64,000 nt of DNA from Acidobacteriaceae bacterium TAA 166. GTDB taxonomy: Bacteria; Acidobacteriota; Terriglobia; Terriglobales; Acidobacteriaceae. The stretch is taken from assembly GCA_000421065.1 (NCBI GenBank), contig ATWD01000001.1, forward strand, positions 1,054,001 through 1,118,000. The letters run 5' to 3'. The translations under genes were made by a program, and so were the position numbers. The stretch's first letter is position 1, and every line of letters begins with the position of its first letter. Below the pieces are notes generated by a model. The model ran no database searches, had not been told where the DNA came from, and saw nothing but the letters and a program-made list of their open reading frames with translations. Positions 48,334-56,535 of the stretch are shown here, piece by piece.

Positions 48334-49419
48334 TTAGAAGATCTTCAGATGGATGGTGAGGTACTTCTTCGGGTCTTTGCGGATGGCGGTGACCAGATCG
48401 GAGCTGTTGGTCAGCAGGTTGTTCATGTTGGTGTGCAGCGTGTCTTCGGTCGCCAGCTTGCCCAGCGTGCCTTTGCCCTGGTTGATTCCCGTCACCAGAT
48501 GATTGACCTGGGTGAAGGTGTCCTCCAGCTGGGTGCGGAAGTTCGGGTCCTTGAGCAGAAGCCCGACGCCTCCCCGGCCCGCGTCCGCGTCCGATATCAG
48601 GGAGTTCGCGTGCTTCAAGGTGGAGTTGAGATTGTCGAAGAGCGAAGGATCCTTGAGCAGCTTGCCCGCCGATCCCTGTCCGGCATCGAGCTGGTTGGCG
48701 ATATTGTCGAGCTTGGCAGCGGTTTCGTTGAGGCGGTTGTAGAGCGAGGGATCGCTCACCAGCTTGCCCACGGTTCCCTTGCCGCTGTTCAGGCTGACGG
48801 TCAGCTTATGCAGCTCGTCGACAGTGGCGTTGGCCTTGTTGTAGAGATCGGGGCTGTTGATGAGCTGACCGATCGATCCCTTGCCCGATTGCAGGTTGTC
48901 GACGATCGCGTTCATCTTGGCCAGGATGACGTTCAGGCTCTCGATGGTTCCCTGGCTGGCCTTGACGACGTCGGTCAGGCTCGGGGTCTCGAGCGTCTTG
49001 AGCTCGTCGCCGTCACGTAGCGGGGGACCGGCGGCGGTCTGGCTGTTGATGTCGACGACGGTGTCGCCGAGGACGCCGACGGTGGTCAGCGACGCTTTGG
49101 AATCTCTCTTGAGGTCTTCGGCGAACTTCTCATTCAACTTCATGATGACCTTGACCGGGGTCAGCTTGCGGTCGGGGGTGGCGACGACGGTCACGGTCTT
49201 GACGGTTCCGATGGTAACGCCCTGAAGATTGACGGCAGCTCCGGGCTTGAGGCCGGCGGAGTTTTCAAAGTAGGTGGTGATGGTGAGCTTATGCGAGAAG
49301 ATTCCGAGGCCGGCCGAGCTTGTCATCAGAAATAACAGGGTGACGAGGACGACGGACGCCACCAGAACGACGAGGCCAACCTTCAGTTGCGACCACCGTA
49401 CCTCCTGCTGGCTAGGCAT
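48334..49419 (-). CDS. MCE-domain lipid-transport-like protein (MlaD-like)
   Basis: 361 residues: an N-terminal membrane helix (VGLVVLVASVVLVTLLFLM, about 14-33), an MCE domain at about 42-120 (AGLKPGAAVNLQGVTIGTV), then a long C-terminal helical part with about five repeats of a GKGTxGxLxxDPxLYxxLNxT unit (e.g. QSGKGSIGQLINSPDLYN, NSGKGTVGKLVSDPSLYN, DAGQGSAGKLLKDPSLFD, DAGRGGVGLLLKDP). MlaD and related proteins move phospholipids between membranes and form hexameric rings or long tubes. No MlaE/MlaF partner is next to it in the window. AAGGAGAGCT precedes the ATG. Confidence 0.87.
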   Translation of the reverse strand: MPSQQEVRWSQLKVGLVVLVASVVLVTLLFLMTSSAGLGIFSHKLTITTYFENSAGLKPGAAVNLQGVTIGTVKTVTVVATPDRKLTPVKVIMKLNEKFAEDLKRDSKASLTTVGVLGDTVVDINSQTAAGPPLRDGDELKTLETPSLTDVVKASQGTIESLNVILAKMNAIVDNLQSGKGSIGQLINSPDLYNKANATVDELHKLTVSLNSGKGTVGKLVSDPSLYNRLNETAAKLDNIANQLDAGQGSAGKLLKDPSLFDNLNSTLKHANSLISDADAGRGGVGLLLKDPNFRTQLEDTFTQVNHLVTGINQGKGTLGKLATEDTLHTNMNNLLTNSSDLVTAIRKDPKKYLTIHLKIF

Positions 49420-49572
49420 AGCTCTCCTTGTAGATCAGTCTTCCGACACTCCGGACGCAAGACAGGGGCCTTGCAGTTCAGAGGATACATTACATCGCAG
49501 CTCAATCGGTTGATCTAAAGCATGGATGCAGAGTCTGCGGTCTCGGATGCAGGGGTTTCTCTTTCATTGTAA

Positions 49573-49705
49573 GACAGCGCTGCCGCGCGGGCGTCCTGCG
49601 CACCCTTCGTAACGCGTATACCGGCGTGGGCCTCTCGTTGCCCGACGGAAAGGATCTTTGCGCCGAGCAACGGGAGGCCTGGGCCAACAGGTCATTGGTC
49701 TTTCC
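49573..49705. repeat. Dispersed palindromic element, partial composite copy K
   Basis: AGCGCTGCCGCGCGGGCG at the left, then a GTAACGCGTATACC block, GTTGCCCGACGG and CAACGGGAGGCC, and CAACAGGTCATTGG. The central segments of copies H and J are shortened. It is in the 300-base gene-free stretch 49420-49724; nothing else is recognisable there. The last bases overlap nothing functional. Confidence 0.65.
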
Positions 49706-49724
49706 TGAAAACACAATCTGGACC

Positions 49725-51401
49725 TCAGTGCTGGAGCTGGATGGGATTCGTCTGCTGGCCAAACCGGGTCTCCAGGAAACGGGGGACGGTACGCGGACGG
49801 GAGAGAGGCCGGGGAGCCTGGTCCGGCGGGTCGAGACGATACAGGATCATGAGATTCCGCTCCGGATCGTCCATGGCCGGGAAGGACGCGACCCTCCGCA
49901 GATGATAGAGGGGGGTAAGGGCGTCCATCTTGTCGTCGTCGACCTGGTTCCAGGCGACGTACCAGCCGGGATGGTAGGACTTGACGCGCTCGGAGAGATC
50001 GAGGGTGCCGAAGTCGTCGCAGATGGAGGGCAGGCCGGTCATCAGGGAGAGGTCGGACCCGCTGATGGAGAGCACCAGAGGATTGTGGTTGCGGTCGGAG
50101 GTGACGATCTGGCGGATGCGCTCGGCGGCGTTGGCGAAGGTGTACTCGGGATGACGGACGTAGCTGAGGGTCTGGCGAGCGTCGGTGGCGACGACGAGAG
50201 CGAGCATCGCGGCGGCGGTGAGGATGCCCGGCGGGTAGAACGTGGCCGGACCTTCACGGCGCTGCAGGCTCTCACGACGCTGCCAGAGGCTCTCGAAGAC
50301 CACCCCGGTGAGCAACGTAACCGGGACCACGATGACCAGGTAGTAGCGCGGCTGCAGATTATCGTGGTACGCGATGAAGCCCAGATAGCCGACGATCCAC
50401 AGCAGAAAGGAGGGGAGAAGGGGATTTTTCAGAAGGTGAGGACGGACGCAGAGCGCAATCGCAGCTGCCGCCAGGGCGAAGGGATAGAGGATCTTGCCCA
50501 GCCACATGCCGTCGAGAAAGGTGCCGCTCAGGACGGACATGGCATTGGACATGGTCATGCCGGTGTAGGCGTTGGCGCTGAAGAGATATCGATAGTCTTC
50601 GAGGAAGTGCGGGCGCACGACAAAGCCGTAGTATCCGGCCCAGACCACAGCGGCCAGCACGGCAGATGGAAGCACGAGCTTCACCGCGTCCCGAAGCTTG
50701 TACCCGGAGCGCGCGAAGACAATCCACCCGATCGATGGGAAGAGAAAGAGGGCGGTGGTCTTGGTCAGGATCATCAGGGGCAGAAGAAGACCTAACGCAA
50801 GCGTGGAAAACCATCGTCCGAACCGGGATGCCGGTTGGCCTGGTTCGGGTAGGGATGAGGCGGCCAAAAGGGACAGGAGGGTCAGCAAGATCAGCATGGG
50901 CTCCAGAATCGCCATGCGACTGAAGACGTAACAGTAGGGGCTGACGGCGAGCAGAAGCACCGAGGCCGCGGGTGCGAGCGAGGGCCGGCCGGAGGGGGTC
51001 CAGCGCCTGACCAAAAGATAGACGGAGAGCAGGATCAGGCCGAAGATGGCCACGGTCAGGGCTCGGGCCGCGACGATGTCGACCCCGGTGAAGTGGAAGA
51101 CCGCGGCCTCGACCAGGGGCCAGACCGGGAGGGCGGCGGCGGGATTGAAGTCGCCGGGGACGTACCAGTCGCCACGCTGGAAGTGACGGATCGCGGCGTC
51201 GCCGTACCATCCCTCGTCGGTGTACTTGGCCCAGTCCATCCAGGGGGATTGGTTGGGGAAGTCGGCGCGAAGGTGCACACCGTGGAGCACGAGAAAGAAT
51301 GCGGCCGTGGCGAGCATGCACATCTCGAGTACACGAAGGGCGATGCGAGGCGAGACGGCCTCGGCACTCTGTTGTTTTGTCTCTGCAAGCAACGAAGTCA
51401 T
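49725..51401 (-). CDS. GT39-family (ArnT/PMT-like) polytopic glycosyltransferase
   Basis: 558 residues with about eleven to thirteen transmembrane helices. The first periplasmic loop holds the signature YTDEGWYGDAAIRHFQRGDW (a D-E pair after a Tyr/Trp, the metal/phosphate site of GT-C39), with VFSRMAILEP later. Such enzymes move a sugar from a lipid carrier to protein or lipid at the outer face of the inner membrane. The C-terminal part includes a soluble domain around residues 430-540. The acceptor is unknown. The start at 51401 has no strong ribosome binding site. Neighbours also suggest surface-glycan metabolism. Confidence 0.75.
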   Translation of the reverse strand: MTSLLAETKQQSAEAVSPRIALRVLEMCMLATAAFFLVLHGVHLRADFPNQSPWMDWAKYTDEGWYGDAAIRHFQRGDWYVPGDFNPAAALPVWPLVEAAVFHFTGVDIVAARALTVAIFGLILLSVYLLVRRWTPSGRPSLAPAASVLLLAVSPYCYVFSRMAILEPMLILLTLLSLLAASSLPEPGQPASRFGRWFSTLALGLLLPLMILTKTTALFLFPSIGWIVFARSGYKLRDAVKLVLPSAVLAAVVWAGYYGFVVRPHFLEDYRYLFSANAYTGMTMSNAMSVLSGTFLDGMWLGKILYPFALAAAAIALCVRPHLLKNPLLPSFLLWIVGYLGFIAYHDNLQPRYYLVIVVPVTLLTGVVFESLWQRRESLQRREGPATFYPPGILTAAAMLALVVATDARQTLSYVRHPEYTFANAAERIRQIVTSDRNHNPLVLSISGSDLSLMTGLPSICDDFGTLDLSERVKSYHPGWYVAWNQVDDDKMDALTPLYHLRRVASFPAMDDPERNLMILYRLDPPDQAPRPLSRPRTVPRFLETRFGQQTNPIQLQH

Positions 51402-51503
51402 AACGAAGAAGATCTGGAGAGCAGTTCCATCCTCACAGCAAATTCACTCGCAAACCAGCAATGGAAGGTAGGATGCGCATTTGGCGCGCATCGACAACTG
51501 AGG

Positions 51504-52595
51504 CTATTCGTAGGCCAGAGCGTCGATGGGATCTTTGCTGGCGGCCTTGAGGGCCGGGTAGACGGCTCCCAGCAGAGCTCCGACGAATGCGATCATGACA
51601 GACTTCCATACCCAAGGCAGATTGATGTCAAAGTCCAGTGTTGGAAAACGGGCATTGAGCGCCGTGCTGAGCACGAAGCTGGTGACGATGCCCAAAATGA
51701 TTCCCGCCGCGGCGATCACCGCCGTCTCGCGCATGACCAGCGAGACGATGTAGGCCCGCGAGGCTCCCAGCGACTTCAGAACTCCGATCTCGCGCGTGCG
51801 CTCCATCACCGCCGTGTACATGGACTGGAAGATGACGAGGAAGCCGATGACGAGCGAGATGCCGACGACCACCTTGATGGCGGTATTCATATAAGGGAGT
51901 TTATCGGGCGAAAAGGAGGAGAGATATTCATCGGCAGTGCGCACATCGTAGGTGCTCATGCCCGGTGTAACCATGATCGCCTTACGAACGTCCTCCTGAT
52001 ACTGGGGGGAGTTCTCGGTCTGGACGTAGAACGTCGACGCCTTGCCCTCGGTCTGGTTGAGTTTTCCCATGGTGTCGATGGGGATAAACTTGCGCGCTCC
52101 CTTGCCGTGCCGGACGATGCCGCAGATGCGGAAGTCATGGTTCAGAATCTGGAGCTTGTCTCCTACCTTTTTTCCGGGAGCGGCGTAGTCGTCGATGATG
52201 ACATCGTCCGGCCCCTGGAAGGACGTCCCAGAGAGATACTGGAACGGCAGTAGAGCGTTGAAGCTGTCATATTCAATGCCGTAGATGCTGTCGAGCGATC
52301 CGGTGATCTGAATGTTGACCGGAGCCACGACTTTGATATGAGGGATCTTGCGCAGGACATCGGCTACCTTGATGGAGGCTCCGGCGCCGCTCATGCCGAG
52401 GAAGTTGTTCGTCGTCGCCGGACGCACGATCATGTCCATGCCGATGCCGTTCTGCCGCGTCTTGAAGCCGCTGATCTTGCCCAGCAGGATCGCCGTGATC
52501 GACAGGATCATGATGACCTCGATGGCGATGGCGAGCGCACTGATGAGCGAGCGTAAAGGGCGGTGGACCAAGTTTCCGGCGACGAGCTTATTCAT
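51504..52595 (-). CDS. MacB/FtsX-type ABC transporter permease
   Basis: A 363-residue membrane protein: one N-terminal helix (LISALAIAIEVIMILSITAILL), a large periplasmic domain, and three C-terminal helices ending DPIDALAYE. The ends IGVLKSLGASRAYI and the C-terminal LLGAVYPALKAASKDPIDALAY are the family marks of FtsX-like permeases. The start MNKLVAGNLVHR at 52595 is chosen; the frame upstream (to 52697) reads Arg/Pro-rich sequence. A solitary ATPase of the matching type lies at 24596-25363; no other ATPase is adjacent. Function of the pair, if it is one, is unknown. Confidence 0.82.
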   Translation of the reverse strand: MNKLVAGNLVHRPLRSLISALAIAIEVIMILSITAILLGKISGFKTRQNGIGMDMIVRPATTNNFLGMSGAGASIKVADVLRKIPHIKVVAPVNIQITGSLDSIYGIEYDSFNALLPFQYLSGTSFQGPDDVIIDDYAAPGKKVGDKLQILNHDFRICGIVRHGKGARKFIPIDTMGKLNQTEGKASTFYVQTENSPQYQEDVRKAIMVTPGMSTYDVRTADEYLSSFSPDKLPYMNTAIKVVVGISLVIGFLVIFQSMYTAVMERTREIGVLKSLGASRAYIVSLVMRETAVIAAAGIILGIVTSFVLSTALNARFPTLDFDINLPWVWKSVMIAFVGALLGAVYPALKAASKDPIDALAYE

Positions 52596-52760
52596 TCTAT
52601 TAATAGTGTATGGCAGCGGGAGGGATTTCCCGCGCAAAGATGCTCGTCCCCAATTTGTGGCAGAGGGCGGGGTTCGGCGGGAAAGACCTTCAGGCATAAT
52701 CGGTTATGTAGGAATGCTTCAGTTTTTATCGTCTTTCAATCGGCCCGAGGACCCCTCCCC

Positions 52761-53927
52761 ATGGAATTGCCCCAGGTAACGGACCCGCGCAGTCCTGCAT
52801 ATACGCCGGGTGTGCGGCGACTGCCCAACATCAAGCCACTCACCTCGATCCGGTTTTTCGCCGCGCTTTACGTCACGGTCTATCACCTGGTGCGGCCGTT
52901 TTCCCTATGGGGCAGACTGGAGCCGGCGGCGAGCGCGGGCTACATCGGGGTCAGCTTCTTCTTTTTGCTCTCGGGCTTCATCCTGACCTACAGCCATGCC
53001 AACGAATATGAGGCGGGGAGAAGCAATCCGCCGAAGTTCTGGATCGCTCGCCTGGCCCGCATCTATCCGGTCTACCTGGCTAGCATGTTGTTTGCCGCCT
53101 ATGTGAACCGGTACCAGTTTCATAACAAGGTTCACCTCTTGGCGTATGCGGCGGATCTACTGCTGGTTCAGTCCTGGTCGATACGCATGGCTCCGTTCTT
53201 CAACGTGCCTGCGTGGAGCCTCTCCTGCGAGGCGTTCTTCTACCTTGTCTTTCCGTTTCTGCTGTTACGGCTGCGGCCGTCCTCAGCGAAGCGATGCCTG
53301 GGGGCGATGGCGGTCTGGTGGATGCTGGCTCTGGCGGCTCCGTTGATCTGCGTCAAGCTCTTCCCTGCCGCCGCCTGGTCCGAGCACGCCAGCGCGGTTC
53401 GAGCGGGAGGCGAATGGGTCTACCGGGTGCGCCGTCTTCCCATCCTGGCTCTGCCGCAGTTTCTGGCGGGCATCTCGCTGGGATGGTTCTACCTGCGCTA
53501 TCGGCCCAGCGCTCGAACCGCCTCCCTCCTGGTATGGACCGGGCTGGCGGCGCTGTTCGCGATCCTGTTCTGGGCGGACAAGTTCCCTCTTGTCATGCTG
53601 CACAATGGTCTGCTGATCCCGCTGTTTTCGATGATCATCCTCGGGTTGGGCGAACCGAGCTTCCTCTCGCGGATCCTGTCCAACTCGGTATTGGTCCTGC
53701 TCGGCGAGGCCAGCTTCGCGCTTTACCTCATCCACTTCCTCTTTAATGATTTCTCGAAACAGGATTTTGGGGCCAACGACTCCTTCGCCGCCCTGGGCTG
53801 GAAGCTCGCAATCGTGATTCCGGTCTCGGTGCTTCTCCACCTGTTCGTGGAACGGCCCGGCCGCAAGGTCATACTTGGATGGTGGAGCCGGAGGCATCCG
53901 GCACAGCTGAAGATGTCCAACAGCTAA
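52761..53927 (+). CDS. Acyltransferase family 3 membrane protein (second copy)
   Basis: A 388-residue polytopic protein of the same family as 40646-41788: LTSIRFFAALYVTVYHL (helix 1, with the conserved His), FFFLLSGFILTY, RLARIYPVYLA, AWSLSCEAFFYLVFPFLL and FALYLIHFLFNDF. It presumably O-acylates a surface glycan. The ATG at 52761 follows weak upstream sequence (GAGGACCCC). It lies between the MacB-type permease and the large polytopic protein, and faces that protein tail to tail. Confidence 0.87.
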   Translation: MELPQVTDPRSPAYTPGVRRLPNIKPLTSIRFFAALYVTVYHLVRPFSLWGRLEPAASAGYIGVSFFFLLSGFILTYSHANEYEAGRSNPPKFWIARLARIYPVYLASMLFAAYVNRYQFHNKVHLLAYAADLLLVQSWSIRMAPFFNVPAWSLSCEAFFYLVFPFLLLRLRPSSAKRCLGAMAVWWMLALAAPLICVKLFPAAAWSEHASAVRAGGEWVYRVRRLPILALPQFLAGISLGWFYLRYRPSARTASLLVWTGLAALFAILFWADKFPLVMLHNGLLIPLFSMIILGLGEPSFLSRILSNSVLVLLGEASFALYLIHFLFNDFSKQDFGANDSFAALGWKLAIVIPVSVLLHLFVERPGRKVILGWWSRRHPAQLKMSNS

Positions 53928-53978
53928 TCGTTCGCCCGAAGGGGCTAACCACCCACGCCCCACTGGTTCATGCTCGCG

Positions 53979-55499
53979 CTAAAGCGGACCGGGGCCGGGA
54001 GCCGGGAGCGAGCGGGCACGGCTGGCGAAGCTGCGCGCCGGCCCGATGGGGCGAAGGGGCGCACGGTCAGGAGCCTTCACCAGCGTGGCCAGAAGCGGCA
54101 TCAGGTAGGCCGCCGAAAACGCGGCGAAGACGATGCCGAAGGTCAGGTAGCCGAGCGTGTAAATGATTCCCCCAAGCATCTTCTCGGGGGCGAGGTGAGC
54201 GTAATAGGAGCAGATGAGCAGCCCCCAGGGCGAGTTCCGGGGATCGCCGCAGAGCGAATCAAACAGCACAAACAACATAATCCAGAGCAGCGGCGCCCAG
54301 ACGAAGACTCCCACCCACTTGCTCAAATGGTAGGCCTCGGCGGCGGGAGAGAAGGAGATTCCGGTCGTGACGTCGTCGTCCGCGAGATGTCCCAGTTGAT
54401 GGGAGTAAAAGTTGCCGAAGTTAACCGCCGGCTTTCCGGGCCAGAGAGCGTGCGGGACCAGATTCTCGAAGTCCAGGATCAGCGGAAACGGCCCCATGGG
54501 GCCTCGACGCTCGGTCAGATCGTGCAGTTCATCGTCGGGCGCAATCATCTGCAAACGATCCATGAGACCCTGCGACTTGCTGAAGTATCCTCCGCCTCGC
54601 TCTTCTTCGTTATCGGCTGCGATCTTCAGGTACTTCGTGCGGGTGTCTTCGAGATCGGACAAAAGATCGATGGAGATGCTCACGCCTCCCCAGAAGTCCT
54701 CGTCGACGCGAAAGTTTCTTCCATACTGGGTGTAAGGCACCAGGTAGTGAGCCATGAAGTAGATGGCCAGAAGGACGCCGCACAGCTGGAGGCGCGTGAT
54801 GCGGTAGCCCTGCGAGGCCGCCGCGATCAGCCAGCAGGCCAGGGGAGTGAAGATGAACTCCTTGGAGTAACCGACCAGGCCGAGGATCATCGTGACGCCG
54901 CCGGCGATGATCACGGGAAGATTAACGCTTCTGCGGCCTCCCGTGCTCCGCACCTCATAGATCACGCCGAGGATGATGGCCATGGGCAGGAAGCGGTTGA
55001 TCTGAGCGATTGCGCTGAGAGCGCTTCCCTCCGCGTGGTCGGCCGTGGAGAAGATGACGATCAGGACAAGTCCGGCCACGACACATCCGACCGTGGCGCT
55101 GTGCATGTTGGAGTCGTTGACCAGGCCCCCGAGCAGGGCGCGCCGGGTGGTCAGCTTCTTGCTGATCACCACCGCCAACCACATGGACAGCATCATGCCG
55201 ACGTAGATCTGCATGGTCAGGTTGGGCTGCAGGAGGTTCGAATCGGCCCTCTCCCCCAGAACGGCCTTCCAGCATAGTCCAAGGATGACAGCGAGTACGG
55301 AGAAGAAGAAGACGTAAGAGCCCGAGGTACTGGAGAATCCTCCGGCGGCATTAAAGGTCACCACCGAGAGCAGAACGAAGAGGAAGCTGTAGAGCGCGAA
55401 GGTGGGCGAGGTTCCCTGGTACATCTGGATCATGGCCAGGGAGACGGCAAAGACCGCGGCTCGCCAGAGTGGGATATGAATCGGAAACGGGATGCGCAA
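53979..55499 (-). CDS. Large polytopic membrane protein, possible polysaccharide polymerase
   Basis: 506 residues with about twelve hydrophobic helices and a long polar loop in the middle (about 270-370: NEEERGGGYFSKSQGLMDRL, RRGPMGPFPLILDFENLVP, WPGKPAVNFGNFYSHQLGHL). Many long helices plus a big periplasmic loop near the C-terminal half is the layout of Wzy/O-antigen polymerase-like proteins, but I cannot identify a signature motif. The start is a TTG at 55499 (MRIPFPIHIPLW) with AGAGAG upstream. It lies in a block with glycosyltransferase and acyltransferase genes. Confidence 0.5.
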   Translation of the reverse strand: MRIPFPIHIPLWRAAVFAVSLAMIQMYQGTSPTFALYSFLFVLLSVVTFNAAGGFSSTSGSYVFFFSVLAVILGLCWKAVLGERADSNLLQPNLTMQIYVGMMLSMWLAVVISKKLTTRRALLGGLVNDSNMHSATVGCVVAGLVLIVIFSTADHAEGSALSAIAQINRFLPMAIILGVIYEVRSTGGRRSVNLPVIIAGGVTMILGLVGYSKEFIFTPLACWLIAAASQGYRITRLQLCGVLLAIYFMAHYLVPYTQYGRNFRVDEDFWGGVSISIDLLSDLEDTRTKYLKIAADNEEERGGGYFSKSQGLMDRLQMIAPDDELHDLTERRGPMGPFPLILDFENLVPHALWPGKPAVNFGNFYSHQLGHLADDDVTTGISFSPAAEAYHLSKWVGVFVWAPLLWIMLFVLFDSLCGDPRNSPWGLLICSYYAHLAPEKMLGGIIYTLGYLTFGIVFAAFSAAYLMPLLATLVKAPDRAPLRPIGPARSFASRARSLPAPGPGPL

Positions 55500-55721
55500 T
55501 CGTGCTCTCTTTCGATTCCTCGTCCAGGCAGAACGCGCCCATTGGGGAGATGGTCGTGACTTGAAGATCCACTGCGGCAGCAGATTCTAGGAGACCTCTC
55601 CATGATACGAGCGGGGGTTCCAGACCGTCAAAGCCCATCTTTCGGCTGGGGGAAGGCCTCTCTCAGGCCCAAATTGGGCCTAACCAGCTGGATTCCGGCT
55701 CTCAATGACCTGTTTGGGGCT

Positions 55722-55750
55722 TTGACTTGAGGCGCATCCGGGACTATTCT
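55722..55750 (+). promoter_or_regulatory. Sigma-70-type promoter of the RodZ-like gene
   Basis: TTGACT (55722-55727), a 17-base spacer and TATTCT (55745-55750), about 65 bases before the ATG at 55815. The rest of the 55500-55814 gap has no gene. Confidence 0.65.
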
Positions 55751-55814
55751 GACCCCGAAAGCGCACGGTTTTGCAGTAGGGAAGAGAATTCTGGGACCCA
55801 ACGGGCTGACATAT

Positions 55815-56234
55815 ATGGAACAGTTCGGCAAGGAGTTACGGGCAGAGCGGGAACGGCGTCAGGTTACGCTCGAGACCATCTGTGCAGTTACCAAGGTATC
55901 GGTTCGCCATCTTCAGGCCCTCGAGGCGGGAGACTACGCCGAGTTACCCGGGGGCGTCTTCCGTAAAGGGATTGTACGCAGCTACTTGACGGCGGTCGGG
56001 CTGGAAGAGGAGAGCTGGCTCCAGCGATTCGATGCAACGCTGCGCGACTGCGGAGTTGCCGGGGGTGAGGAGCAGTGGGCCGAGTTCGCAGAAAACGTTC
56101 GCCGCAACCGCGTGGGCAGCGAGAGATCCGGAATGGATTCACGCTGGATCGGAGTGGCGGTGATGGTGGGGGCGCTGGTTGTGCTCGGCTGGGGAGTCTG
56201 GAAGTACGTGCTGCACGGCCGAATTTTTCTGTAA
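55815..56234 (+). CDS. RodZ-like helix-turn-helix membrane protein
   Basis: 139 residues: an N-terminal HTH_25 domain (FGKELRAERERRQVTLETIC...VSVRHLQALEAGDYAELPGGVFRKGIVRSYL), a short spacer, then one transmembrane helix near 113-131 (IGVAVMVGALVVLGWGVWKYVL) and a short tail. RodZ proteins link the MreB cytoskeleton to cell-wall synthesis; this copy lacks the usual large periplasmic domain and stops after the helix. The conserved LPGGVFRKGIVRSY is characteristic. Its role in shape or as a membrane-bound regulator is inferred. Confidence 0.85.
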   Translation: MEQFGKELRAERERRQVTLETICAVTKVSVRHLQALEAGDYAELPGGVFRKGIVRSYLTAVGLEEESWLQRFDATLRDCGVAGGEEQWAEFAENVRRNRVGSERSGMDSRWIGVAVMVGALVVLGWGVWKYVLHGRIFL

Positions 56235-56250
56235 GCCCCGGCCGGTCTTT

Positions 56251-56330
56251 ATTTATTAAAACAGATCCGGATTTATAAAAGCAGATCCTGGTTTACAAAA
56301 GCAGATCAGGGTTTATAAAGAACAGATCAG
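56251..56330. repeat. Four 20-bp tandem direct repeats
   Basis: Units start at 56251, 56271, 56291 and 56311, consensus RTTTATAAAAGCAGATCMGG, in exact 20-base register. They lie 17 bases after the RodZ-like gene and about 200 bases before the TonB-dependent receptor gene. A near two-helical-turn period places the units on one face of the DNA, as for cooperatively bound regulators, but no binding protein is known. Confidence 0.85.
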
Positions 56331-56535
56331 CCCCTTTCTTCCCTGACGAAGAAGCTCCCTCCCCGGGAGATTGTTCCTCGACGAACTCATCAGTTGACAT
56401 TGCGGAAGAAGAAGGATTAACTCTCTCTTCATATAAGCCAGACGGAGGCATTGGATCGCTGTTTCAGCGAACGGCTTCCCTGTAGCTCGTCACGGAAATT
56501 CAGCTCGCCAAATTGTTTTTTTTTAGGAGACAGTG

